This document shows, piece after piece, positions 1-7,870 of a DNA stretch of 64,000 nt; the stretch's first letter is position 1; every line of letters starts with the position of its first letter. Source of the stretch: Chloroflexota bacterium (lineage in GTDB: Bacteria; Chloroflexota; Limnocylindria; QHBO01). The notes beneath the pieces are model-generated. The model was given only the letters and a program-made list of their open reading frames with translations, was not told where the DNA came from and searched no databases. The translations under genes were made by a program, and so were the position numbers. Where the stretch lies: assembly GCA_003243965.1 (NCBI GenBank), contig QHBO01000011.1:36991-100990 (forward strand), in the 5' to 3' direction.

Positions 1-1037
1 ACGAAGAGCCGCACCCGAGTCCCGCGTCCTGGCTCGCTCTCGACCGATAGCGCAGCGCCGATGGCGGCCGCCCGCTCGTGCATCCCCGCCAGGCCGATAC
101 GCCGCGGGTCTGCGGACCGGGGGTCGAATCCGATCCCGTCGTCCTCCACCACCACGGTGACGCCGTCGGACCGGCGGGTAAGCGAGAGTCGGATGCGCGT
201 GGCTGCGGCATGGCGGGTGGCGTTGCTGAGGGACTCCTGCGCGATGCGGTACACCTCCAGGACCACCGAAGGCGCCAGATGCGCGGCGCCGACACTGTCG
301 AGGGATGCCTCCACGTTGTCACCGGAGGCCGCCGCCAGCTCACGCAGGGCGCTCGCCAGGCCGCGCTGGGCGAGCCGCGGCGGCCGGACACGCTCGGCGG
401 CGGAGCGCGCCTCGGCCAGGGCGGTGGAGGCCAGGGACTTTGCCCGGGAGAGCTGCTGGCGCCCATCCGCGGCCTCGGTCGCGGTCGCGACGCCGTCGAG
501 TGCCAGCGACAGGGCGGTGAGCGTCTGGCCGATGCCATCGTGCAGGTCGCGCGCCAGGCGGCGGCGCTCTTCCTCCTGGGCGTCGACCAGGCGATCCCGC
601 GCCCTTCGGTACAGGCCGGCGTAGCGGCGAGCAGCCAATAGCTCGCGGTCGGCCATGCCCGCGACGAGGATCGCGATCGCGAACATCAGCGGCCACTCGG
701 TGAGATCGATGGTCGCCACCCGGTGACCGGCGGCAAGCAACGCGTACGCAACCAAGGCCACGGAGCTGGCTGCGATCCGCTCCAGGCAGACGCGCCGCCC
801 AAACACGAAGGCCTCCACGGTGAGGATCAGGAAGACCCCGTGGAACAGCGCTTCTGGCGGCCCGAGCTGGGCGAACGCGGCAGCCACCAGCACGATCGCC
901 GAGAGGTCGAGGCCCAGGAGCGCGCGTCGCCCATTCAGCTTTCGCAACCGACCGCGAAGTGCGCCCCGGGCAAACGCCTCAGGATCGATCCGACGCATCC
1001 GCCGTCGGATGGTCGCTGCGTAGTGGAGATTGCTCAC
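1..1037 (-). CDS. Sensor histidine kinase, NarL/LiaS type, 3' end cut by window
   Basis: About 345 codons are present; the last residues run off the left edge, so no stop is seen. The GTG start at 1037 follows a good ribosome binding site (GGAGGG). The N-terminal ~130 residues carry several hydrophobic segments, taken as a membrane anchor. Next comes a HisKA_3 dimerisation/phosphoacceptor helix with the motif RRRLARDLHDGIGQ, whose His is the predicted phosphorylation site. A C-terminal HATPase domain follows, with an N-box-like ESLSNATRHA and a G1 box DDGIGF. Kinases of this class phosphorylate LuxR/NarL-type response regulators, usually encoded next door. Here the partner would lie beyond the left edge. 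The stimulus cannot be told from sequence. Confidence 0.9.
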   Translation of the reverse strand, partial: MSNLHYAATIRRRMRRIDPEAFARGALRGRLRKLNGRRALLGLDLSAIVLVAAAFAQLGPPEALFHGVFLILTVEAFVFGRRVCLERIAASSVALVAYALLAAGHRVATIDLTEWPLMFAIAILVAGMADRELLAARRYAGLYRRARDRLVDAQEEERRRLARDLHDGIGQTLTALSLALDGVATATEAADGRQQLSRAKSLASTALAEARSAAERVRPPRLAQRGLASALRELAAASGDNVEASLDSVGAAHLAPSVVLEVYRIAQESLSNATRHAAATRIRLSLTRRSDGVTVVVEDDGIGFDPRSADPRRIGLAGMHERAAAIGAALSVESEPGRGTRVRLF

Positions 1038-1065
1038 CCGCGGACCCTCCGAATGATCACCGGTG

Positions 1066-1071
1066 ACTATA
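1066..1071 (-). promoter_or_regulatory. Candidate -10 box of the histidine kinase gene
   Basis: TATAGT on the minus strand lies 28 bases before the GTG start. The -35 region (about 1089-1094) is poor. This leaves room for a short leader that contains the GGAGGG ribosome binding site. Confidence 0.3.
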
Positions 1072-1149
1072 GGACCCCTCCCACGCCGGGGCCACCCTGA
1101 ACGCGTGGCCCTCCATCCGGAGGTACCGCATCTGCACGGGAGTTGATCG

Positions 1150-1635
1150 ATGCGCAGCGCGATGGCGCTCGTCCCCAGTGGCCGGTCCGGCGGGGCGGCC
1201 GCATCTCCTCTCCTCATGCTGGTCCTGCTCGCCTCCGCGTGCGGCAGCGCCGGCGCCCAGCCGACCGCCACGCCCGGCATCAGCGGGAGCTCCACCGCTG
1301 TGAACGTCGCGCTCCGCGAGTTCAAGGTGGAGTTGAGCAGCACCACCTTTCCCGCCGGATCGATCACCTTCAATGTGAAGAACGCGGGGACCGTCCAGCA
1401 TGAGTTCGTCGTCATGCGCACCACGCTCCAGGCGACGGCCCTGCCGACCACCAGCGCCAAGACCGAGGTGGACGAGAACTCCAGCTGGCTGGAGCGGATG
1501 GGGGAGGCGGATCACATCGATCCGGGTGCGACCAAGTCCTTCACGGTGACGCTGCCGGCAGGCGCATACGTCGGGTTGTGCAACGTCCCGGGGCACTATG
1601 GGTCGGGGATGCGCGTCGCGATCACGGTTCAATAG
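1150..1635 (+). CDS. Cupredoxin-like copper-binding lipoprotein
   Basis: 161 residues. A signal peptide ends in a lipobox (LLASAC, Cys31), so the protein should be lipid-anchored outside the cytoplasmic membrane. The rest is one cupredoxin-like beta domain. His84 (QHEF), Cys144, His149 and Met154 (CNVPGHYGSGM) match the two-His, one-Cys, one-Met ligand set of type 1 copper sites. A GGGAG ribosome binding site lies 7 bases before the ATG. It may act as a periplasmic electron carrier or copper-handling protein; there is no oxidase or reductase gene beside it. A second cupredoxin lipoprotein of this general kind is at 61462. Confidence 0.8.
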   Translation: MRSAMALVPSGRSGGAAASPLLMLVLLASACGSAGAQPTATPGISGSSTAVNVALREFKVELSSTTFPAGSITFNVKNAGTVQHEFVVMRTTLQATALPTTSAKTEVDENSSWLERMGEADHIDPGATKSFTVTLPAGAYVGLCNVPGHYGSGMRVAITVQ

Positions 1636-1780
1636 GGCCCCCGGAGATCGGAAGCCCTGGGCTCGGTCGGCAGCGGGCGTCCCTACCCGAGCGCAGCCTT
1701 GGCGTCCAACTTGCTAACCGGTAAGGTCTGGCATGCGGACGCCCATACATGCGTCCCACTCGACAACCCAAGGAGGACTC

Positions 1781-1864
1781 ATGAGCCTGCTCTGGATCAT
1801 CATCATCGTGATCATCGTGCTGGCCCTGCTCGGCTACTTCGGCCGAGGTCGGTTCCGGAGCTAG
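1781..1864 (+). CDS. 27-residue single-pass membrane peptide
   Basis: A very short gene of 28 codons with an excellent ribosome binding site (AAGGAGG) just before its ATG. It encodes one hydrophobic helix (MSLLWIIIIVIIVLALLG) followed by a basic, Gly/Arg-rich tail. Tiny membrane peptides of this design are common in bacteria, often stress-related, and mostly uncharacterised. The strong ribosome binding site and the pure membrane-helix composition, unlike the Arg/Pro-rich shadow frames around it, support it as a real gene. Confidence 0.6.
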   Translation: MSLLWIIIIVIIVLALLGYFGRGRFRS

Positions 1865-1994
1865 TCCGCACGCTCCCGCGGTCGCTGAGCGCATCGGCGG
1901 CCGCACCGGCTGCCCGGCTGCGGCGAGCCTCGCCCTGGCCACGGCGGCTTCATGCCGCGCTGGTCCGCCCCGGGCGTGAGCCTCTCGGCCCAGG

Positions 1995-2111
1995 TCAGCC
2001 GAACAGCTGAACGCCGGCGCGGTGCAGGCCGGTCACGCCCCGGATGTCCGAGTCGTAGAGCGGCAGCACGGCGCGCACCTGCTCCACGAACGCGTCGCGG
2101 GCGGGTCCGGC
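1995..2111 (-). other. Protein-like open frame directly after the proS stop codon
   Basis: After the TGA of proS the same frame stays open for 38 codons to a second TGA. It reads like real protein (RDAFVEQVRAVLPLYDSD...) rather than the Arg/Ala/Pro-rich noise of shadow frames here. It could be a remnant of another gene's C-terminus, a small unrecognised gene starting at an internal GTG, or chance. I cannot identify the family. The rest of 1865-2111 shows nothing. Confidence 0.25.
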
Positions 2112-3809
2112 TCAACGCGCCAGCAGCTCGGCCTCAACCTCCGCGACGGGACGCACCGAGCGCTCGCCGGTGGCACGCACCGTCACCTCCGCCCCGCCGG
2201 CCGCCAGCGAGCGTGGGCTGAAGGTCACGATGCGCGGCATGCCGAGCAGCTCCGCATCGGTGAGCTTCACCCCGGGCGATTCGTCGCGGTCGTCGTAGAG
2301 CACCTCCACCCCGGAATCGGCGAGGCGGTCATGGAGCCCATCCGCCGCGGCACCGACCGCCGGGTCGCGCGCCGCCCCGATGGAGACGATGTGCGCCGGG
2401 TAAGGCGCCACCTCCTCGGGCCAGACGATCCCCTTCTCGTCATGGTGCTCCTCGACCACGCAGGCGAGCGCTCGACCGAGCCCGATGCCGTAGCTGCCCA
2501 TCACGATCGGTCGCTGCGTGCCGTCATCGGCGAGATAGGTGGCACCCATCGGTTCGGTGAAGTCGGTCTCCAGCTTGAAGATGTTGCCCACCTCGATGCC
2601 GTTGGCGAGCCGCACCGGAGCGCCGCAGCGGGGACACGCGTCCCCCTCGCGGGCGCTGACGATGTCGGCGACCAGGTCCGGGCTGAAGTCGCGCCCGACG
2701 TTCACGTTGCGCAGGTGATAGCCGGGGCGGTTGGCGCCCGCCACGAGGTTCGGGGACCGCGTGACGAGGTCGTCGACCACGACCAGCGTCTTGCCGGCCG
2801 CCACCGGGGAGCCGTAGCCAGGCTCCATGCCGGCCGCTCGGATCTCCTCCGCATGCGCCGGTCGCAGGCCGCCCACCGCCTTGACCGCGTTCACCAGCTT
2901 GGTCTCCTCGACCTCGAAGTCGCCGCGCACGATGGCCGTCACCAGCCGTCCGTCGCCGGTGACGAAAAAGGTCGCCTTGGCGGTCCGCTCGGCACCAACG
3001 CCGAGCTGCGCGCTGAGCGCCGCGATGGTCGTCGCCTCCGGCGTCGCGACCTCCTCGACGGGAGCGGGCGCCTCGGCGGGTGGGGCCGGCTTGCCGACGG
3101 TGCCGACCTGCTGGTTGGCGGCGTACCCGCAGGCGTCGCACAGCACCAGGGTGTCCTCCCCGAACCGGTTGAGGACCATGAACTCGTGCGCCTGGCTGCC
3201 GCCCATCATCCCCACGTCGCTGGCGACCGGGACGGCGTCGAGCCCCAGGCGCTGGAAGATCCGGGTGTACGCGTCGTAGTGCAGGCGGTAGCTATGCTCG
3301 AGTCCCGCCGCATCGAGATCGCAGGAGTAGGAGTCCTTCATCACGAACTCGCGAACGCGGATCAGTCCCCCGCGCGCTCGAGGCTCGTCCCGGAACTTGG
3401 TCTGGAAGTGGTAGACGATCATCGGCAGCTGGCGGTAGCTGTGGACCATGCTGCGCAGCAGGTCGGTGACCACCTCCTCGTGGGTCATCGCCAGCACCAT
3501 GTCCCTGCCCGTGCGGTCCTTGAAGCGCACCATCTCCGGGCCGATGCGCGCGTAGCGGCCGCTCTCCCGCCACAGGTCCGCGGGGTGGACCACCGGCATC
3601 TCCATCTCCTGGCCGCCGATGGCCTCGATCTCGTCGCGGATCACCTGCTCCACACGCCGGCTGGCGCGGAAGCCGAGCGGCAGCAGCGAGTAGATGCCCG
3701 CTCCCAGCTGACGCACGTACCCGGCCCGCAGCAGAAGGCGGGCAGACGGCATCTCGATCTCGGCCGGCACATCGCGCAGGGTGGCAAAGAAGAGCCGTGA
3801 GAGCCGCAT
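2112..3809 (-). CDS. proS: Prolyl-tRNA synthetase (bacterial type)
   Basis: 565 residues, the expected length of the bacterial type. It charges tRNA-Pro with proline. Class II motifs are visible in order: motif 1/2 region in the first ~200 residues (RASRRVEQVIRDEIEAIGG, FKDRTGRDMVLAMTHEE, FRDEPRARGGLIRVREF), a YbaK-like editing insertion around residues 235-390 that hydrolyses mischarged Ala-tRNA, motif 3 (GSYGIGLGRALA), and a C-terminal anticodon-binding domain. The ATG lies 10 bases after a TATCCT -10 box, with no clear ribosome binding site. The upstream MFS gene stops only 20 bases away, so co-transcription is also possible. Confidence 0.97.
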   Translation of the reverse strand: MRLSRLFFATLRDVPAEIEMPSARLLLRAGYVRQLGAGIYSLLPLGFRASRRVEQVIRDEIEAIGGQEMEMPVVHPADLWRESGRYARIGPEMVRFKDRTGRDMVLAMTHEEVVTDLLRSMVHSYRQLPMIVYHFQTKFRDEPRARGGLIRVREFVMKDSYSCDLDAAGLEHSYRLHYDAYTRIFQRLGLDAVPVASDVGMMGGSQAHEFMVLNRFGEDTLVLCDACGYAANQQVGTVGKPAPPAEAPAPVEEVATPEATTIAALSAQLGVGAERTAKATFFVTGDGRLVTAIVRGDFEVEETKLVNAVKAVGGLRPAHAEEIRAAGMEPGYGSPVAAGKTLVVVDDLVTRSPNLVAGANRPGYHLRNVNVGRDFSPDLVADIVSAREGDACPRCGAPVRLANGIEVGNIFKLETDFTEPMGATYLADDGTQRPIVMGSYGIGLGRALACVVEEHHDEKGIVWPEEVAPYPAHIVSIGAARDPAVGAAADGLHDRLADSGVEVLYDDRDESPGVKLTDAELLGMPRIVTFSPRSLAAGGAEVTVRATGERSVRPVAEVEAELLAR

Positions 3810-3819
3810 CGGTCAGCGA

Positions 3820-3825
3820 AGGATA
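3820..3825 (-). promoter_or_regulatory. Candidate leaderless -10 box of proS
   Basis: TATCCT on the minus strand ends 10 bases before the proS ATG. No ribosome binding site lies between, which fits a leaderless or nearly leaderless start. Confidence 0.3.
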
Positions 3826-3829
3826 GCGG

Positions 3830-5197
3830 TCAGGCGTCGTCGGGGGGCGGCGCGACGGCCGCCCGCCGGGATCGGTCCCGGCCCGCCTCAGCGTGCGCAT
3901 CGACGATGTGCTCGCTGGTGCGCAGCCGCCCGAGCGGCACGAGCGCGACCACCAGCAGCGCCAGGCTGACGACCAGGAGCCCGTCGAAGGCGGCGAAGTC
4001 GGCACCGATGCCGCCCGCCAGGCTGCCGACGATCTGGCCGATGCCCAGGAACACCGAATAGAGCCCCATCATCGCGCCACGGTCGCGGGGGTGCGCCTCC
4101 GTCATGTCGGCGAGGAGACCGAGCGCCGCCGGCGTGGCGCCGGCGAGCACGAAGAGGCCCGCGACCAGGGCGGCCAGCAGCAGCGCCAGCAGCGGCAGCG
4201 GCACGCCCTGCGAGTGATTCAGCCCCGCCGCGGCGCCGACCATCAGCACCCCGCCGGCGACGCCGATGCCGATGATCGTGGTCCGCCGGTAGCGCTTGAA
4301 CCGGTTCCCCCAGAAGACGAGGCCCGCAAAGAAGATCACCAGGCCCACCGCCGCGCCCGCCGAGATTGCTCCGGGCGCGATGCCGCCGCTCAGCAGTTGG
4401 TTGGGGAAGCGGCCCGTCGGCTCCCGCACGAGCTGGAACACGGACTGGCTGGTCCAGGACCCGATCACCGCGTTGAGCGCGATCCAGGTCGGCGCCAGCA
4501 GCCAGACCGCGCTGCTGCGCATCAGCGCCCAGTAGGCGGCCGGATCGAAGCGCCGGCGCGTCTCCTCGGTGGCCGCGCCGGCGGCGGCGGGCTCTCGCAC
4601 CTCGTCGACCCCGTATCGGTAGATCGCGAACGAGGCAGCGTAGATCAGGGCGTTGAGCAGGAAGGCAACGGGGCCGATCAGGGCGAACAGCGCCGGAGCG
4701 GCCACGATCCCGACCCCGAGGCCGGCGAGGGTGGCCGCCTCGAAGCGTGCCACCGCGCGGCCGCGGAGCGCCTCGTCGGTGGCGGTCGCGGCGGCGATGT
4801 AGCCGAGGATCGAGGGGATGCTCGCGCCGGCCGCCGCGCCCTCAAGGAAGCGGGTCACGCCCAGCCAGACGAGGACGCCCAGCGTGCCGAGCAGGGCCAG
4901 CATCACCGAGTGGGTGGTGACCGCCGTCATGACCACCGCGACCGCGCCGAAAACGGGGCCCCATTGCATGACCCGATGCGTACCCAGCCGATCCGAGAGG
5001 ACGCCGAAGATCGGGGAGAGGGCCAGCTCGGACAGGAAGTAGAGAGCGCTCAGCGCCCCCACCTCGAAGCCGGTGACGCGCGGGCCGCCGTGCTCGTGGA
5101 GCTTCGCGAGATACGTGGACAGCAGGGTCCCGGTCAAGCCCGTGCTGAAGCGCAGGCTGAAGGTCCCGATCAGGACCGCCCAGATGGATCGGTTCAC
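3830..5197 (-). CDS. MFS transporter
   Basis: 455 residues from the GTG at 5197, with about 12 hydrophobic segments. The loop after helix 2 reads GVLSDRLGTHR, close to the MFS signature GxLaDrxGrr. A charged central loop rich in Glu and Arg (about residues 210-230) separates the two six-helix halves. This start was chosen because the longer frame to 5302 would run into the divergent VOC gene and adds an Arg-rich non-hydrophobic stretch. A TACCCT -10 box lies 9 bases before the GTG. It is probably a drug or metabolite exporter; the substrate is unknown. proS follows 20 bases downstream. Confidence 0.85.
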   Translation of the reverse strand: MNRSIWAVLIGTFSLRFSTGLTGTLLSTYLAKLHEHGGPRVTGFEVGALSALYFLSELALSPIFGVLSDRLGTHRVMQWGPVFGAVAVVMTAVTTHSVMLALLGTLGVLVWLGVTRFLEGAAAGASIPSILGYIAAATATDEALRGRAVARFEAATLAGLGVGIVAAPALFALIGPVAFLLNALIYAASFAIYRYGVDEVREPAAAGAATEETRRRFDPAAYWALMRSSAVWLLAPTWIALNAVIGSWTSQSVFQLVREPTGRFPNQLLSGGIAPGAISAGAAVGLVIFFAGLVFWGNRFKRYRRTTIIGIGVAGGVLMVGAAAGLNHSQGVPLPLLALLLAALVAGLFVLAGATPAALGLLADMTEAHPRDRGAMMGLYSVFLGIGQIVGSLAGGIGADFAAFDGLLVVSLALLVVALVPLGRLRTSEHIVDAHAEAGRDRSRRAAVAPPPDDA

Positions 5198-5206
5198 GGT
5201 ACCGTC

Positions 5207-5212
5207 AGGGTA
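5207..5212 (-). promoter_or_regulatory. Candidate leaderless -10 box of the MFS gene
   Basis: TACCCT on the minus strand, 9 bases before the GTG start, with no ribosome binding site between. Confidence 0.3.
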
Positions 5213-5288
5213 GCGGAAGCACGTCGCGGCCTGCCGTCGCGGTGGCGGCTTGCCGCACGACCGCCATCGAGTCTCGGAGGACACGCCA

Positions 5289-5654
5289 ATGCCACGACCC
5301 ATCCATTTCGAGCTTCCCGCAGACGACCCGGAGCGCTGCGTCCGCTTCTATACCGACGTCTTTGGCTGGACGATCGAGAAGTGGGACGGACCCACCGAGT
5401 ACTGGCTGGTCGGCACCGGCACGGATGAACCGGGAATCGACGGTGGCATCGGTCGCCGAACCAGCCGCACCGATGGCGTGATCAACACCATCGGGGTCGA
5501 TTCGGTCGACGACTGCCTGAGCAGGGTGCTGCGGTCAGGCGGAGCGGTGGTCCGTGAGAAGCGGGCGGTACCCGGCGTCGGCTGGCTGGCGTACTGCACC
5601 GATTCGGAGGGGACCCCGTTCGGGGTGATGCAGACCGATGAGAACGCCCGCTGA
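5289..5654 (+). CDS. VOC (glyoxalase-like) family protein
   Basis: 121 residues, one vicinal-oxygen-chelate domain made of two beta-alpha-beta-beta-beta modules. It starts PRPIHFELPADDPERCVRFY and contains FGWTIEKW, as in many small glyoxalase/bleomycin-resistance-like proteins. The ATG at 5289 was chosen over an upstream start because CGGAGGA lies 8 bases before it. Metal ligands are plausible (His near the N-terminus, Glu near the C-terminus) but the substrate is unknown. Its stop codon sits in the loop of a perfect hairpin shared with the convergent trxA. Confidence 0.85.
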   Translation: MPRPIHFELPADDPERCVRFYTDVFGWTIEKWDGPTEYWLVGTGTDEPGIDGGIGRRTSRTDGVINTIGVDSVDDCLSRVLRSGGAVVREKRAVPGVGWLAYCTDSEGTPFGVMQTDENAR

Positions 5655-5666
5655 GCGGGCGTTCTC
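5640..5666. terminator. Perfect 12-bp hairpin with the VOC stop codon as its loop
   Basis: GAGAACGCCCGC (5640-5651), TGA (5652-5654) and GCGGGCGTTCTC (5655-5666) form a perfect inverted repeat. The TGA is the stop codon of the VOC gene. It lies between two convergent genes, so it probably stops transcription in both directions. No T-run follows. Confidence 0.65.
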
Positions 5667-5690
5667 TGCAGAGTTCGGTCAGGCGATCGG

Positions 5691-6029
5691 TCAGGCGGCG
5701 CTGTCGGCCGCGGAGAGCCCGAACGTTGCCTCGAGCTGCTCCATCGGTCGGAAACCGACCGCGGCGCGCGGAGGCTGTCCGGGGCGGAAGAGGGCCACGG
5801 TGGGGATGCTCATGATCCCGTAGTGCGCTGCCGTGTGCGGGTTGGCGTCCACGTCCAGCTTCAGCACCGCCACGTTGTCGCCGTATTTCTCGGCCAGCTT
5901 CTCGACCTCGGGGGCCACCATGCGGCACGGACCGCACCATGCTGCCCAGAAATCGACGACCACCGGCTTCTCGCTCTGCAGGACGAGCTGCTCGAAGGTG
6001 GCATCGGTCACTTCACGTACGTTCGACAT
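5691..6029 (-). CDS. trxA: Thioredoxin
   Basis: 112 residues, the normal thioredoxin length, with the redox motif WCGPC at residues 31-35, the buried Asp in VVVDFWAAW, and the cis-Pro loop SIPTV. It reduces protein disulfides in the cytoplasm using electrons from thioredoxin reductase, which is not encoded here. An AAAGGA ribosome binding site precedes the ATG. The gene lies 26 bases downstream of an ArsR-family regulator on the same strand, so the pair probably forms an operon that couples thioredoxin supply to a metal or redox signal. Confidence 0.96.
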   Translation of the reverse strand: MSNVREVTDATFEQLVLQSEKPVVVDFWAAWCGPCRMVAPEVEKLAEKYGDNVAVLKLDVDANPHTAAHYGIMSIPTVALFRPGQPPRAAVGFRPMEQLEATFGLSAADSAA

Positions 6030-6055
6030 CGGTCTGAATCGGTCCTTTCGTTGCG

Positions 6056-6352
6056 TCAGCGCGAGACGCGCTGAATGAGGCGGTAGATCTCGAGAACGCT
6101 CGGGTCCGCGAGACGGTAGTAGACGGTGCGCCCATCGCGACGGCTGGCCACGATTCCCGCGCTGCGCAGCACGGCGAGGTGCTGGCTCATGTTCGGAACC
6201 TGACAGCCGACGTCGTGGGACAGCTCCCCGACGGATCGCTCGCCCTCCGCGAGCTGTTCCAGCACGCAGAGCCGCTTTGGGTCGGCGAGCGCCCGTGCCA
6301 CGGCGGCGCTTCGTTCCCGCGCGGTCTCGGCAGCTGGGTGAGCGGTGTTCAT
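6056..6352 (-). CDS. ArsR/SmtB-family transcriptional regulator
   Basis: 98 residues from the ATG at 6352; a TTG at 6391 would add 13 residues. A winged helix-turn-helix is clear: RSVGELSHDVGCQVPNMSQH is the recognition region, followed by the LRSAGIVASRRDGRTVYYRL wing. It has Cys29 and Cys50 but not the classic ELCVC metal site in alpha3. Whether it senses metal, sulfide or redox state is open. It is followed by trxA, and a 6-4-6 inverted repeat just upstream could be its own operator. Confidence 0.9.
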   Translation of the reverse strand: MNTAHPAAETARERSAAVARALADPKRLCVLEQLAEGERSVGELSHDVGCQVPNMSQHLAVLRSAGIVASRRDGRTVYYRLADPSVLEIYRLIQRVSR

Positions 6353-6375
6353 CGTGCATGCCAGTATCTCACTGG

Positions 6376-6391
6376 TTGCGCAAGCGCGCAA
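6376..6391. promoter_or_regulatory. Candidate ArsR operator
   Basis: TTGCGC-AAGC-GCGCAA, a perfect 6-bp inverted repeat with a 4-base spacer, centred about 30 bases before the arsR ATG. The position suits autorepression by the ArsR-type dimer. The assignment is inferred from position and symmetry only. Confidence 0.35.
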
Positions 6392-6493
6392 GTGCTGAGG
6401 GCGGTCCGCGGGGTGCGCGAGAAGGCGGTTGGATCCCGACCCGCCTCAATCGCGACACGCGAGGTGTCGCATGGCCACCGCAGCATCCGCGGC

Positions 6494-6649
6494 ATGGAAC
6501 TGCTGTTGACCTGCCCATGGTGCGAGGACGAGGCTCGCTTCTCCGTCGACGAGGGTGCCGATGAGGTGGTGTGCACCCGGTGCGACACCCGGCTCGCGTT
6601 CGCGCCAGACCCGGTGGCGACCTTCGAGCTTCTCTACACGGCGGCCTGA
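6494..6649 (+). CDS. Small zinc-ribbon protein
   Basis: 51 residues with two CxxC knuckles, CPWC (residues 7-10) and CTRC (27-30), as expected for one zinc ribbon, followed by a short hydrophobic C-terminus. It stands alone on the plus strand and overlaps the convergent ATP-grasp gene by 16 bases. Such free zinc ribbons are usually uncharacterised and may bind nucleic acid or a partner protein. Confidence 0.65.
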   Translation: MELLLTCPWCEDEARFSVDEGADEVVCTRCDTRLAFAPDPVATFELLYTAA

Positions 6650-7779
6650 TCGGGCTCGATCTCGATGCGCAGCTGGGCGTGCGCGGCTCGCAGAGACCGC
6701 TCCACGACACCGGCCGTGGCGCCGCGCGCGAACAGGAAGCCCAGATACCGATCGCCTTCGGGGAGCGGCACGATGCGTTGGCCGGCCGGGACGCTGATCT
6801 CCAAGCCGGCGATCCCCGGGACGGCGCGGGCAGCCGCGCGTCCGTGCACCCCCCGCAGGGTGCCCGCGGACGGAATGGGAAGCATCAGGACCCCGGACGC
6901 CGCGTCCTCGCGCTGGTGCGGCGGTATGGGCAGCTGCGCCGCATGGCGGATGATGAGCTCTTCGAGGGTGATCCCTGCACCGAACCGCAGCGCGCGTGCG
7001 CAGAGGCCTCCGATCGAGCGCGCGGCCACCTCGCCGACCCACGGTCCGAGTTCGTTGAGCCGCACCTCGGCGTGGATCGGCCCTTCGCGCAGGCCGAGCG
7101 CCCACACCGCCCGCTGGACCGCGTCGCAAACCGCGCCCTGATCCGCGGCCGACCGCCGGGAGGGCGTGACGTAGTAGGTCTCCTCGAAGTAAGGGCCATC
7201 GAGGGGATCCGGCTTGTCGAAGATGGCCAGTGGCTCGAGCACGCCGCCATGGAGCAGTGCCTCGACCGCCACCTCTTCGCCGGGCACGAAATCCTCGACC
7301 AGGACCCGCGGATCGGCACACGCGGCGCGCACGATGGCGGTCACACGCTCCCAGGCCGCGACGAAGGTGATCGGATCGTCGGCGCGGATCACGCCTCGCG
7401 AGGCGGATAGGTCGAGTGGCTTGATGACGCACGGGTAGCGAATGGACTCGGCGAGCGTCGCCGGCGCACGATCGGCGGAGTGCACCGCGAAGCATGGAGT
7501 GGGGAGTCCGGCGGCGTGCAGCGCGGCCCGGCTGGCGGCCTTGTCGTGGCTGGTGGCCACCGCGGCGGGCGGGTTGTGGGGCAGCTTCAGGCGCTCGGCG
7601 GCCGCGGCGGCGATGCGCGTTCCCGCGTCATCGACGGCCACGATCCCGTCATACCGACGCCGCGTCGCATCGGCGACGATGCGATCGACGGCATCCGCAG
7701 GCCGGGTGAAGTCGAGGCGCAGGGGCGGCTCCGGCATCAGCCCGCTGAGGGCGGGCGTCCGATCGGTGCCGATCACCAC
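6634..7779 (-). CDS. ATP-grasp domain protein
   Basis: 381 residues from the first usual start (GTG at 7779). ATP-grasp features are visible: the lysine strand YPCVIKPLDLSASRGV, the EDFVPGEEVAVEAL stretch, and the metal-binding ELGPWVGEVAARSIGG near residue 245. The family joins a carboxylate to an amine or thiol using ATP (as in carbamoyl-phosphate synthase, biotin carboxylase and PurT-like enzymes); the substrate is unknown. The N-terminus looks short. The same frame continues about 29 codons upstream with a Rossmann-like strand (RILLLVLSRSYRTADF) but no ATG, GTG or TTG, right up to the stop of the cyclophilin gene. The true start may therefore be unusual (ACG at 7866 has a GGAAGG 8 bases before it). 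Confidence 0.8.
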   Translation of the reverse strand: MVIGTDRTPALSGLMPEPPLRLDFTRPADAVDRIVADATRRRYDGIVAVDDAGTRIAAAAAERLKLPHNPPAAVATSHDKAASRAALHAAGLPTPCFAVHSADRAPATLAESIRYPCVIKPLDLSASRGVIRADDPITFVAAWERVTAIVRAACADPRVLVEDFVPGEEVAVEALLHGGVLEPLAIFDKPDPLDGPYFEETYYVTPSRRSAADQGAVCDAVQRAVWALGLREGPIHAEVRLNELGPWVGEVAARSIGGLCARALRFGAGITLEELIIRHAAQLPIPPHQREDAASGVLMLPIPSAGTLRGVHGRAAARAVPGIAGLEISVPAGQRIVPLPEGDRYLGFLFARGATAGVVERSLRAAHAQLRIEIEPDQAAV

Positions 7780-7870
7780 CCCGACACCGACCTGCCGTGC
7801 GGCCGCGAGGAAGTCCGCGGTCCGATACGACCGTGACAGGACCAGCAGGAGGATTCGGGGCGCCGTGCGA

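Noticed and set aside
2109..2111. Selenocysteine or programmed readthrough at the proS TGA
   Set aside because: No stem-loop resembling a SECIS element is evident, and ProS is complete at its normal length.
2022..3800. 592-codon open frame antisense to proS
   Set aside because: It mirrors proS codons, is rich in Arg, His and Asp, and has no domain. Shadow of a GC-rich gene.
3893..5428. 511-codon open frame antisense to the MFS gene
   Set aside because: Low-complexity Arg/Glu/Gln composition and complete overlap with a clear 12-helix transporter.
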